44,091 nt of DNA from Clostridiales bacterium (lineage in GTDB: Bacteria; Bacillota; Clostridia; Lachnospirales; Lachnospiraceae). Below, piece by piece: positions 25,915-34,196 of this stretch. The position numbers and the translations under genes are program-made. Below the pieces are notes generated by a model that saw nothing but the letters and a program-made list of their open reading frames with translations, did no database searches and was not told the origin of the DNA. Positions within the stretch are counted from its first letter, which is position 1. Every line of letters begins with the position of its first letter. The stretch spans positions 1 to 44,091 of the forward strand of contig JAAYPG010000133.1 in NCBI GenBank assembly GCA_012519905.1, read 5' to 3'.

Positions 25915-27114
25915 TCAATTACTCCCTTTTCTGTACCGGGTACGGTACCAGGTACCGTACCCGGTACAGAGATCAATTATTTTTCTGGATGCATTTCCAT
26001 CATCTGCGTGGTTGTATTTTTCTATGAAGGCTTCATATCTCTCTATATATAATTCGTAATCGTATTCTTTTATGGCCTGTATAAGGTCTTCTGTTGTTTG
26101 AACCACAGGACCTGGAGCTTCCTTAAAAATATCAAAATAAAAGCCCCTAAGCTTATCCTTATATTCACATAGGTCATAGCAGTAGAAGAACATAGGTCTT
26201 TTAAGTATGCTATAATCGAACATTACTGAGGAATAGTCAGTTACCATCATATCAGAGACAAGATATAATAGGGAGATATCATAGTTCTTATCAAATTCAT
26301 ATAAAAAACCTTTATATGCAGACCAGTCAATACTATCCTTAATAAGGTAATGATATTTGACCAGCCATACTGTATCCTCCTTCATCTGCTCCATAAGCAA
26401 GGGAAAATCTAGCCCTGTATTAAACTTATATATTCCATTTGAATAATACTCATTATCCCTCCAGGTAGGGGCATAAAGTATTATCCTTTTGTCCAGTGGT
26501 AGCCCCAGCTCTTCTTTAATTTTGCGGATTTCTTCCTTCTTGTTCCTTCTATATAATATATCATTTCTGGGATAGCCTATCTCCAGAATCTTCTTTTCAA
26601 ATCCAAATGCCTTCTTAAAAATCTCAGTTGAATACTTATTCTGCGACACTAAATAATCCCAAGTCTGTACATTATTGTAGAAGTTTTTTTTATAATCTTC
26701 CAGACTTGACTCCCCAGACATATATACCGCTTCCAGGTCCAGTGCAAGCTTTTTAAGCGGTGTACCATGCCATGTCTGTATGTAAATAGTATCCCGCCTC
26801 TTAATAATATACTTCGGAAACCTTGTATCGCTTATCCAGATTCCTGCTATGGCAAAATAATAAAAATACCGGAACCGGTTTCTTTTAATTATTTTAGCCG
26901 ATCCCGGTATCTTAACCTTTATATCCTCAAGTATGAAATAACAGCGATACTTCCTATCAAGACCAAGTCGAACCATTTCCTCATAAATCGCTCTTGGATT
27001 TCCTGTATAATTTCTACCCATATTACTTTCAAAAAGTATAATCCTATGATTTATAGGTAGCATCTTAGTTAGCAGCTTATAATAGGATAACAGAAGCTGT
27101 TTTAGTATTTTCAT
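25915..27114 (-). CDS. CDP-glycerol glycerophosphotransferase family protein
   Basis: A 399-residue TagB/TagF-type transferase, paralogous to the genes on both sides. Key segments are ESNMGRNYTGNPRAIYEEM near the N-terminus, QTWHGTPLKKLALDL, LYAPTWRDNEYYS, TDYSSVMFDYSILKRPMFFY and RGFYFDIFKEAPGPVV. The conserved family end ASRKIIDLC is followed by an odd 17-residue tail (TGYGTWYRTRYRKGSN and stop) encoded by the 41-nt palindrome at 25930-25970; related proteins here end without it. It lies 36 bp after tagD. Confidence 0.9.
   Translation of the reverse strand: MKILKQLLLSYYKLLTKMLPINHRIILFESNMGRNYTGNPRAIYEEMVRLGLDRKYRCYFILEDIKVKIPGSAKIIKRNRFRYFYYFAIAGIWISDTRFPKYIIKRRDTIYIQTWHGTPLKKLALDLEAVYMSGESSLEDYKKNFYNNVQTWDYLVSQNKYSTEIFKKAFGFEKKILEIGYPRNDILYRRNKKEEIRKIKEELGLPLDKRIILYAPTWRDNEYYSNGIYKFNTGLDFPLLMEQMKEDTVWLVKYHYLIKDSIDWSAYKGFLYEFDKNYDISLLYLVSDMMVTDYSSVMFDYSILKRPMFFYCYDLCEYKDKLRGFYFDIFKEAPGPVVQTTEDLIQAIKEYDYELYIERYEAFIEKYNHADDGNASRKIIDLCTGYGTWYRTRYRKGSN
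25930..25970. repeat. Perfect 41-nt palindrome within the 3' end of a coding region
   Basis: The 20-base arm 25930-25949 (TCTGTACCGGGTACGGTACC) is the exact reverse complement of 25951-25970, around the single base A25950. The sequence is far more GC-rich than its surroundings and is itself made of repeated GTACC/GGTAC blocks. It encodes the last residues of the 399-residue transferase. A short relative lies at 19197-19209. It could be a dispersed palindromic (REP-like) element or act as an RNA hairpin. Confidence 0.95.
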
Positions 27115-27149
27115 ACCTCTACCGTTCCTCTCTTATATTTAGTTCCCAT

Positions 27150-27536
27150 TTATTTGTGAAGATCATCCTTTATCTTCGATGTCGATATACCCTCAGTCCT
27201 TGGGAGATATACCACTTCACAATATTCCTTTAGGAAATCAAATTTGCCCTCCCAATCATCACCCATTACGAATACATCTACATCATTATCTACAACATCA
27301 CGGATTTTCTGTTCCCAGGTGTATTCCGGTATAACCTCATCCACATATTTTATAGCCTCTAATATTATCTTGCGATCCTCGTAGCTATGATATGCCTTCT
27401 TATTCTTAATTGCATTAAACTCGTCTGATGACAATACTACTATCAGATAATCTCCCAGCTCTCTAGCCCTTCTTAATAAATTTATGTGACCTACATGCAA
27501 AAGATCATAAGTTCCATATGTGATAACCTTCTTCAT
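27150..27536 (-). CDS. tagD: Glycerol-3-phosphate cytidylyltransferase
   Basis: A 128-residue enzyme that makes CDP-glycerol from glycerol 3-phosphate and CTP, the donor for the glycerophosphotransferases encoded beside it. The nucleotidyl-transferase site is GTYDLLHVGHINLLRRA with the HxGH motif at 14-17. YTWEQK, FVMGDDWEGKFD and the CTP-binding RTEGISTSKI complete the family pattern, and the length is typical of TagD. It lies in the same direction between the exporter genes and the transferases. Confidence 0.96.
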   Translation of the reverse strand: MKKVITYGTYDLLHVGHINLLRRARELGDYLIVVLSSDEFNAIKNKKAYHSYEDRKIILEAIKYVDEVIPEYTWEQKIRDVVDNDVDVFVMGDDWEGKFDFLKEYCEVVYLPRTEGISTSKIKDDLHK

Positions 27537-27670
27537 ACCATATTAATTCCCTTGGTTCAGAGAATATCCTCCTTGTCTTGTAAACTTATTCTTGGTCTAT
27601 TTCTAATACTGTCTTACTTTTTTTATATCTTGTAATTAATCTTGCTTAGCTCACTTGAATAATGTGATAC

Positions 27671-28660
27671 TTATACTTCCTTATTTGCATCCTCTAATAG
27701 ATCTTCTTTCCTAACTATTTCCTGGTCAGCTATAATGCTGGCATCAGGTACCAGCTCCTTACTTACTTCTACAACAGCATCAGTCACTAACTCCTTACTT
27801 GCTTCTACAACCGTATCAGGTGTAACAGCTGGCTTTTCTGTAGTTGCTTCAGTAGCGAGCAACTTTTTCTTCTTTTTCTTCTTCTTTTTAGGCTTTACGG
27901 CCTTCTCAGTCCCAATATATTTCTCTTCATATAGATTACAAATCTCTTCAACAGGCCCATCAGCCATCAGCTTTCCCTTGTCAAGAATTATTGCACGGCT
28001 ACAAATTCTTCTAACCTGCTCTATTGAATGAGATACAAAAAGAACTGTTACCCCTTTATCGAACATGTCGAGGATTCGCTTTTCACTCTTCTTACGAAAT
28101 TTCGCATCCCCAACAGATAGAACCTCATCAAGAATAAGAATCTCGGGATCCATAATGGTTGCAATAGAAAAACCTAGCCTTGCCTTCATACCAGATGAAT
28201 AATTCTTAACAGGTACATTTATAAAATCTCCAAGCTCGGAAAATTCTACAATTTCATTAAATTTCTCATTAATAAACTCCTTGGGGTAACCAAGCACCGC
28301 TCCATAGAGATAGATGTTTTCAACTCCAGTATATTGAGCGTCAAAGCCCGCACCTAGTTCCAAAAGAGGCACAATCTTTCCCCTTATAGACAACTCTCCC
28401 TCTGAAGCCTTTAAGACTCCTGCTATAATCTTAAGAAGTGTGCTTTTTCCAGCACCGTTAAGACCAAGAATTCCTAGACGATCCCCCTCATTTACCTTAA
28501 AGGATATATTCTTTAGGGCCCAGAATTCTTGATATCTTATTTCATTTTTTAATAATTTAATAAAGTATTCCTTTAAATTGTCTACTTTCTTTTCCATAAG
28601 GTTGAATCTCATGCCGACATCATCAACTCTTAAAACTTCTTTACCCACAGTATCCTCCAT
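27671..28660 (-). CDS. tagH: Teichoic-acid/polysaccharide export ABC transporter, ATP-binding protein (TagH-like)
   Basis: A 329-residue ABC ATPase of the TagH/Wzt class. The ATPase has Walker A GLNGAGKSTLLKI, the signature YSSGMKARLGFS and Walker B EILILDEVLSVGDAKF, which is specific to polysaccharide exporters. The usual module ends near 250. The C-terminal tail holds a run of nine Lys, then two 12-residue repeats (VEASKELVTDAV and VEVSKELVPDAS) and an acidic end. An alternative GTG start at 28648 with GGAGG five bases upstream is possible and would drop four residues. The permease gene lies 39 bp upstream on the transcript. Confidence 0.92.
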   Translation of the reverse strand: MEDTVGKEVLRVDDVGMRFNLMEKKVDNLKEYFIKLLKNEIRYQEFWALKNISFKVNEGDRLGILGLNGAGKSTLLKIIAGVLKASEGELSIRGKIVPLLELGAGFDAQYTGVENIYLYGAVLGYPKEFINEKFNEIVEFSELGDFINVPVKNYSSGMKARLGFSIATIMDPEILILDEVLSVGDAKFRKKSEKRILDMFDKGVTVLFVSHSIEQVRRICSRAIILDKGKLMADGPVEEICNLYEEKYIGTEKAVKPKKKKKKKKKLLATEATTEKPAVTPDTVVEASKELVTDAVVEVSKELVPDASIIADQEIVRKEDLLEDANKEV

Positions 28661-28699
28661 ATTCGAACCTACTATAAATCAGCATTTCTCTAAATTATA

Positions 28700-29467
28700 T
28701 TAAATATTCAGTATAAACTTGTCCTGCTTCTTATAAAACAATATAATACCAATTATTAGAGAAGCAAGGCTATATCCGATTGAAATCATTAGTGATTTCA
28801 TATCAAGAGGTGCTCCGTATATACAATTTCTAAAATTTACAATAATATGATAAATCGGATTAAAGTGAAAAATCCATTGTTTAGATACTATACTAGCATC
28901 ATAAAATATGGCGGAAGTATACATAATCATCATTAGAACAACACTCCATAAATACTCCATATCTCTAAAGAATACCGCCATAGTTGTTAAAATCAATCCC
29001 ATACCAAAACAAAGTATCAAGATCAAAATCAAGGGTATAAATGCATTAAATATATACTTTGTCGGGTTTACCTTAAATACAAGCATTGAACCAAACAACA
29101 CTAGCATTGATATAATAAAAATAATATAATTTGATAAAATATCCGATATAGGATAAATATACTTTGGTACATATACCTTCTTAATCATACCGCTATTTCT
29201 ACGGATTGATTTCATTGCCTGCTTAGTTGATTGTGCAAAAAATGAATACAAAAGTCTACCTGTTAAGATATATACTGGGAAGGTAGAATCCGACTTCTTC
29301 TTCAAGCTAGTAAAAACAATTGACAATACTATAGTTGTAAGAATCGGTTCCAAAAGTGTCCAAAGTATACCAAGATAGGAACGCCTATATTTTAACTTAA
29401 TGTTCTTCTTAGTTAGCTCAAATAAAAGATATCTATACTTTTTAAAATTCTTAAATACTCTCTCCAA
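28700..29467 (-). CDS. tagG: Teichoic-acid/polysaccharide export ABC transporter, permease (TagG-like)
   Basis: A 255-residue ABC-2 type permease with six hydrophobic segments. N-terminal FELTKKNIKLKYRRSYLGILWTLLEP is the hallmark of the family (core KYRRSYLGILW). It flips polyprenyl-linked polymer across the membrane together with the TagH-like ATPase. The start codon is TTG with GGGAG seven bases upstream; no ATG is available nearby in the frame. The gene lies between the large bifunctional transferase gene and tagH. Confidence 0.92.
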   Translation of the reverse strand: MERVFKNFKKYRYLLFELTKKNIKLKYRRSYLGILWTLLEPILTTIVLSIVFTSLKKKSDSTFPVYILTGRLLYSFFAQSTKQAMKSIRRNSGMIKKVYVPKYIYPISDILSNYIIFIISMLVLFGSMLVFKVNPTKYIFNAFIPLILILILCFGMGLILTTMAVFFRDMEYLWSVVLMMIMYTSAIFYDASIVSKQWIFHFNPIYHIIVNFRNCIYGAPLDMKSLMISIGYSLASLIIGIILFYKKQDKFILNI

Positions 29468-29526
29468 GGTTCTTCTCCCTCTTCTTATAATCCTAGATAA
29501 GCAGATAGACTAGAAAGTCTTTTTGC

Positions 29527-31950
29527 TTATTCACCTACTCTAAAAACTGATTCTACCACTTTTTTTGATGCCTGTCCATCTTCCCAGCCACAAAATCTGT
29601 TATAAAATTCCTCATACCTGTCTTTATACTTCTCTTGGATAACATCTATCTCCTTTATAGCTTCTATTACCTCTTCGGATGTAAAGACTAATGGACCCGG
29701 AACCTCCTTCTCTATATCAATATAGAAGCCCCTTAGGACGTCCCGATATTTCTCTAAATCATAGGTAAAGAAGAGCATAGGTCTTTTCAAATTGGCAAAA
29801 TCAAAGAATACAGATGAATAGTCTGTAATTAATATATCTGATATTAAATAAAGCTCTGATATATCATCATACTTGCTTACATTATATGCAAAACCCGATA
29901 AGGAACTAAGATCGAGTGAATCCGCTATAAAATAATGTGTCCTAATCAGTATAACATACTCATCCTCAAGCTCCTTTCTCATCAGGTCAAGATCCAAATG
30001 AAGCTTAAATTTATACTGACCCTTATCATAAAATTCATCATCCCTCCAGGTAGGGGCATAGAGTATTGTCTTTTTATCTCTAGGTATACTAAGACGATTC
30101 CTTATGATGGATGCTATCTGGTCACGGTCAGGGGAATGTAGGATATCGTTTCTGGGATAGCCGGTGTTTAGAATGGTCTTATTAAATAAAAAGCATCGTT
30201 TAAAGGTCTCACTACTGAAGCCATTGGCCGCTATAAGATAATCCCAGGCTCTGGACTGCTTATAGACCTGCTGCTTATATTTTGGTGTAGCTGAGCTAAT
30301 ATCATCTATATCAAATACCAGCTTTTTCAAAGGTGTTCCATGCCAGGTCTGTAAAAACACATTTTCCTTCCTCTTAACAGCCCACACAGGTTGTCTGCTA
30401 TTGAAAACAATATATCCACACCTTGCTAGATAATAGTAGTATCTTAAGCTAAACCTCTTGATTTTCTTATGCCTAAAAGGAATTTTTTTGCCTTTTTCAT
30501 TTATAACCCAAATGCATTTGTATTTTCCAGGTAAATTAGCAGAGATAAATTCATAAATATATTTCGGACTATCTGAATAGCTCTTCCCAAAAAAGCTCTC
30601 AAATAATATCCAGTTTCTTTTGACCGGCCTTTTTAGAAAGATATGAATATATAAGGATTTATAGAAGGCCTTTTTATTATGCATGATTCTCTTTAATTTC
30701 TTACGTCCTAAACGGAGCTTAACTATGCGAATTGATTTATTAACATCCTGATCAATAAGGGCTTTTATAAGTCGCTTTCTATACCCTCTAAGTTTTCTTA
30801 TAACTTCTCTATCTAACTCCTTAAAAAGCTTACTCATTATAAGAAAATTATCTTCACGCCATATATTATTTGCACTTCTTTTCAGTCTGGGGGCATATAC
30901 CCTGCTATAATAATTGACATACTTTTTATCAAATCTACGTTTTAGGTCCGATGGCTTCTCAATGCGCTTAATAGTCTCATAATAGACCTCAACATACTCA
31001 TTAAATCGGTTAGGATCCCTTATTTGAGATAGGGCTGGAAAATTAATTGCATCATTATGCTTCCTCTTTACATATTTGGCCCCAAACCTCTTCTTGTATC
31101 TATTAGTTTTTGATAAGGCTTCCATAAGAAATGGTATGTCAGAAAAATATACTAGGTTTTCAGTGAAGCGTATCCCATTTTCTTCAATTAGGTTACGTTT
31201 AAATAAGATATTAAGAACCGATATATTCCTTATACCCTTTCTTTTACTGACCAGTATGCGATATGCCATTCTTGTTCTGGCGGCTCTGCGAAGTAGCAGC
31301 TCCTCCTCAGTCAATTCATCATCAGTAACATAGCCATCATCATCTGCTAGATTACTCTTTCTGTCTTTTCTATCCTCTTTTGTATCCTTGCTTTCATCAG
31401 AGCTATCTTTGTCATCAGATGCATCATCAAATTCCTCGTAACTATCCTGTGACCCTTCCTCCTGGTCATCCTCCATTTTCAGATCAGGTGATTGAAGATC
31501 ATTTTCATCATTTTCTTCCTCCTGATCCTGCGCCTCCTGCTCCTCCTGTTTCTCCTGTTCCTTTAATAGATACACACTTCTTTGAAACCAGGTGGGCTTC
31601 TTCTTCCCGTATGTGATGTCATCATCTCTTTCCTGGGCTCCTGATACTAGCAGTTCAATCGCATCCTCATAGATATAATCATCACTGTCGAGAAAATATA
31701 TATAATCTCCGGTTGCCCTATCCAGTCCAAGATTTCTGGCGGCGGCAACACCGGTTTTATCATCTAGATGGTATAATTTTAAGTTCAATCTGTTCTCATA
31801 TTCGGAAATACAAGCTAAGTCTTCATCAGGTGAATGGTCATTTATTACAATAACCTCTATGTCATCATAAGTCTGTGCTACTACGCTGTCAAGGCAATCT
31901 CTTAAGTAAGCCTCTCCCTTATGAAATGGAATTATCACAGTAACTCTCAT
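29527..31950 (-). CDS. Bifunctional GT2 glycosyltransferase / CDP-glycerol glycerophosphotransferase
   Basis: An 807-residue fusion. Residues 1-130 hold a GT2 fold (VTVIIPFHKGEAYLRDCLDS, VINDHSPDED and the metal motif FLDSDDY). Then comes a strongly acidic, low-complexity insertion of about 90 residues, before the rest of the GT2 domain (RTRMAYRILV, FKRNLIEENGIRFTENLVYFSD). The C-terminal half is a TagB/TagF-type transferase with QTWHGTPLKKLVFDI, LYAPTWRDDEFYD, TDYSSVFFDFANLKRP and RGFYIDIEKEVPGPLV. It probably adds a sugar and glycerol phosphate to a surface polymer. The start at 31950 is preferred (GGAGG at seven bases); ATG at 31953 and TTG at 31956 are close. First gene of the run. Confidence 0.9.
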   Translation of the reverse strand: MRVTVIIPFHKGEAYLRDCLDSVVAQTYDDIEVIVINDHSPDEDLACISEYENRLNLKLYHLDDKTGVAAARNLGLDRATGDYIYFLDSDDYIYEDAIELLVSGAQERDDDITYGKKKPTWFQRSVYLLKEQEKQEEQEAQDQEEENDENDLQSPDLKMEDDQEEGSQDSYEEFDDASDDKDSSDESKDTKEDRKDRKSNLADDDGYVTDDELTEEELLLRRAARTRMAYRILVSKRKGIRNISVLNILFKRNLIEENGIRFTENLVYFSDIPFLMEALSKTNRYKKRFGAKYVKRKHNDAINFPALSQIRDPNRFNEYVEVYYETIKRIEKPSDLKRRFDKKYVNYYSRVYAPRLKRSANNIWREDNFLIMSKLFKELDREVIRKLRGYRKRLIKALIDQDVNKSIRIVKLRLGRKKLKRIMHNKKAFYKSLYIHIFLKRPVKRNWILFESFFGKSYSDSPKYIYEFISANLPGKYKCIWVINEKGKKIPFRHKKIKRFSLRYYYYLARCGYIVFNSRQPVWAVKRKENVFLQTWHGTPLKKLVFDIDDISSATPKYKQQVYKQSRAWDYLIAANGFSSETFKRCFLFNKTILNTGYPRNDILHSPDRDQIASIIRNRLSIPRDKKTILYAPTWRDDEFYDKGQYKFKLHLDLDLMRKELEDEYVILIRTHYFIADSLDLSSLSGFAYNVSKYDDISELYLISDILITDYSSVFFDFANLKRPMLFFTYDLEKYRDVLRGFYIDIEKEVPGPLVFTSEEVIEAIKEIDVIQEKYKDRYEEFYNRFCGWEDGQASKKVVESVFRVGE

Positions 31951-32001
31951 CATCAAGCCTCCAATCGTACCGGGATTATATGCGCCACTTAATTAGTAGT
32001 A

Positions 32002-32031
32002 ATTATAGCATTAAGCTTAATAAGGCGTCAA
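32002..32031 (-). promoter_or_regulatory. Promoter of the teichoic-acid-type run
   Basis: On the minus strand TTGACG (32026-32031) and TATAAT (32002-32007) are spaced by 18 bp, about 50 bp before the start of the bifunctional transferase gene. Confidence 0.78.
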
Positions 32032-32143
32032 GAATAGCCGATTTTGTCAAGTTAAGCTAATATGCTTACCTTATAATACAGCTTTATTCTTGTTTTTATT
32101 TTCTCCTTGATTTTATAGATTAACCATAAATGAACATAATAAA

Positions 32144-32217
32144 ATACAGCTACTAAATTTGTTTGTCTAAACGGGACTAACAATTGTTAAAGACAAAGCA
32201 AATTATAGCAGCTGTAT
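32144..32217 (-). terminator. Long imperfect hairpin after leuA, probable terminator
   Basis: ATACAGCT (32144-32151) and the bases to about 32167 pair with the arm 32190-32217 ending GCTGTAT, with a few mismatches; TAACAATTGTTA (32178-32189) lies inside as its own palindrome. On the minus strand the stem is followed by TTTTATTATG. It lies 10 bp after the leuA stop. Confidence 0.68.
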
Positions 32218-32226
32218 AAACTTACC

Positions 32227-33894
32227 TTATTTTCTTATACCTAAGCGATTCATTGCAGAGAATATAGCTCTGATAGATGCTCTGGTGATATTGGAGCTTA
32301 CTCCAACTCCAAAGGTTGCCTTACTTGTGGTCATATCCAGCATATGAATATAAGCTGCAGCCTGGGCACCAGCACCACCACCAAGAGCATGCTCTGTATA
32401 GTCAAGCACCTTTATATGAATACCTAGCTCCTCCTGCAATCCCTTTAAAACAGCATCAATAGGACCATTTCCTGTAGCTTCAAAGGATTTTTCTACACCA
32501 TGATCAGTGTAATGAAGTACGGCATGAGTGCATCCTTCATCTGTATCCATGAGATCCTCAAATTTACACCTTCTAAAATGCAAGGGTTCTTTTCTATCTA
32601 TATAGCACTTCTTAAATTCTTCCATGATCTGATCAGGAGCAACTTCACCCTGCTTTTCAGATAATAATTGGATTACATCTGCAAACTCCTTATGCATACC
32701 CTTAGGAAGCTTATATCCGAAATAAGTCTCCATGATAAAGGCTACACCACCCTTACCGGATTGGCTATTAATTCTGACAACCGGCTCGTAGCTTCTACCT
32801 ATATCTGCAGGGTCTATAGGAAGATAGGGAACCGCCCAGTTCTGGCTATTCCTTTCTCTCATTGCTTGCATTCCCTTATTAATCGCATCCTGGTGGGAGC
32901 CTGAAAATGCAGTAAACACCAACTTGCCAGCATAAGGATGTCTTTCATGAACCTTCATCTTTGTTAAACGTTCATATAATTCAATAATTTCATTTATATT
33001 TGATATATTAAGTTTAGGATCAATACCTTGAGAAAACAAATTATAAGCAACAGTTAGTATATCTACATTACCGGTTCTCTCCCCATTGCCAAACAGGGTA
33101 CCCTCTACTCTATCGGCTCCAGCAAGCATTGCCAGCTCAGTGGCGGCTATGCCTGTGCCTCTATCATTATGAGGATGTACACTTAAAATTATACTATCCC
33201 TATTCTTGAAATTCCTGTTCATCCATTCTATCTGATCGGCATATACATTAGGGGTATTCATTTCAACCGTTGAAGGTAAATTAATTATAATCTTATTCTC
33301 CGGAGTCGGTTCCCATGTATCAATAACAGCAGTACATACCTCTAATGCATAGTCAACCTCGGTACCGGAAAAGCTTTCAGGAGAATATTCCAGTATAATC
33401 TCACCTTCAAAGGTTTTGGCATACTCCTTAACCAGCTTAGTACCTTCTATTGCAATATTCTTGATTTGCTCCTTACTCATATTAAATACTACGTCACGTT
33501 GTAATACAGATGTTGAATTATAGATATGAACTATTGCACGTGGCAGGCCCTCTAAAGCTTCAAAGGTTCTTTTTAGCAGATGTTCCCTACACTGTACCAG
33601 TACCTGAACTGTTACATCATCAGGAACTAGTTTGCGGTCAACAAGCTGCCTCAAAAAATCGAATTCTATCTGTGAGGCAGAAGGAAATCCAACCTCAATT
33701 TCTTTGAATCCCAAGCCAACTAATAGCTTGAAAAACTCCACCTTCTCTTCTACAACCATAGGCTCTATTAGCGCTTGGTTTCCGTCTCTCAAATCCACAC
33801 TACACCAAATAGGCGCATTATTAATCTCTTTATTCGGCCATTGCCTATCCGGAAGCTCTACCACCGGATTTCTTTTATATCTTTTATAATTCAT
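32227..33894 (-). CDS. leuA: 2-isopropylmalate synthase
   Basis: A 555-residue enzyme that joins acetyl-CoA and 2-oxoisovalerate, the first step of leucine synthesis. It belongs to the longer LeuA form. The N-terminal catalytic barrel has WCSVDLRDGNQALIEPM, with metal ligands in DLRDGNQ and SVHPHNDRGTG, and the C-terminal regulatory domain ends GVGVSSNITRASIRAIFSAMNRLG; that domain binds leucine for feedback inhibition in this family. The start has AAGGAGGAG upstream. No other leu genes lie in the window. A possible attenuator lies in its leader at 33951-33997. Confidence 0.95.
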   Translation of the reverse strand: MNYKRYKRNPVVELPDRQWPNKEINNAPIWCSVDLRDGNQALIEPMVVEEKVEFFKLLVGLGFKEIEVGFPSASQIEFDFLRQLVDRKLVPDDVTVQVLVQCREHLLKRTFEALEGLPRAIVHIYNSTSVLQRDVVFNMSKEQIKNIAIEGTKLVKEYAKTFEGEIILEYSPESFSGTEVDYALEVCTAVIDTWEPTPENKIIINLPSTVEMNTPNVYADQIEWMNRNFKNRDSIILSVHPHNDRGTGIAATELAMLAGADRVEGTLFGNGERTGNVDILTVAYNLFSQGIDPKLNISNINEIIELYERLTKMKVHERHPYAGKLVFTAFSGSHQDAINKGMQAMRERNSQNWAVPYLPIDPADIGRSYEPVVRINSQSGKGGVAFIMETYFGYKLPKGMHKEFADVIQLLSEKQGEVAPDQIMEEFKKCYIDRKEPLHFRRCKFEDLMDTDEGCTHAVLHYTDHGVEKSFEATGNGPIDAVLKGLQEELGIHIKVLDYTEHALGGGAGAQAAAYIHMLDMTTSKATFGVGVSSNITRASIRAIFSAMNRLGIRK

Positions 33895-33950
33895 AACATT
33901 ACTCCTCCTTAAATTAATATAATTTACTTAGTTATAAAAATACATAATAA

Positions 33951-33997
33951 GAAAAATACACTAAGGACGGAGTCGGTAAATCACGCTGTATTTTTTC
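33951..33997 (-). promoter_or_regulatory. Terminator-like hairpin in the leuA leader, possible attenuator
   Basis: GAAAAATACA (33951-33960) pairs with TGTATTTTTTC (33987-33997). On the minus strand the stem ends in TGTATTTTTC and TTATTATG, like an intrinsic terminator, and lies about 57 bases before leuA. No T-box motif (GGGTGG-type) and no Leu-rich leader peptide was found, so the control mechanism is open. Confidence 0.5.
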
Positions 33998-34092
33998 ACT
34001 ATAAACAATGTAGTATCGTCTACTCGAGTCCCAATTAATCAGATCCTTTCTTTGATTTTTTAACTATCCTAAGTTAATAGTATGTATAAATA

Positions 34093-34119
34093 TGAGGTCA
34101 CTAAAATATAGTGACCTCA
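34093..34119. terminator. Perfect inverted repeat between cdaR and leuA
   Basis: TGAGGTCACT (34093-34102) pairs perfectly with AGTGACCTCA (34110-34119) around a 7-base A/T loop. It lies 78 bp after cdaR and about 200 bp before leuA. It could end the cda operon, though the T-run is poor, or be an operator for leuA. Confidence 0.6.
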
Positions 34120-34150
34120 ATTATAACACCCTAATATTCAATTATCAACT

Positions 34151-34194
34151 ATTTTTTAAGAACTTTTATACAATTTTTTAAGAACTTTTATACA
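34151..34194. repeat. Exact 22-bp tandem duplication at the 3' end of cdaR
   Basis: The unit 34151-34172 (ATTTTTTAAG AACTTTTATA and CA) is repeated without change at 34173-34194. The second copy ends 2 bp before the cdaR stop codon. It is very A/T-rich and looks like a recent local duplication. Confidence 0.9.
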
Positions 34195-34196
34195 AA

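Noticed and set aside
25930-25970. The 41-nt palindrome as an ordinary rho-independent terminator
   Set aside because: It lies inside a coding region just before its stop codon and has no T-run on the minus strand; a terminator there would cut off the next gene of the run.
33900-34090. T-box riboswitch before leuA
   Set aside because: The conserved T-box sequence and specifier-loop layout are not present; only a terminator-like stem can be supported.
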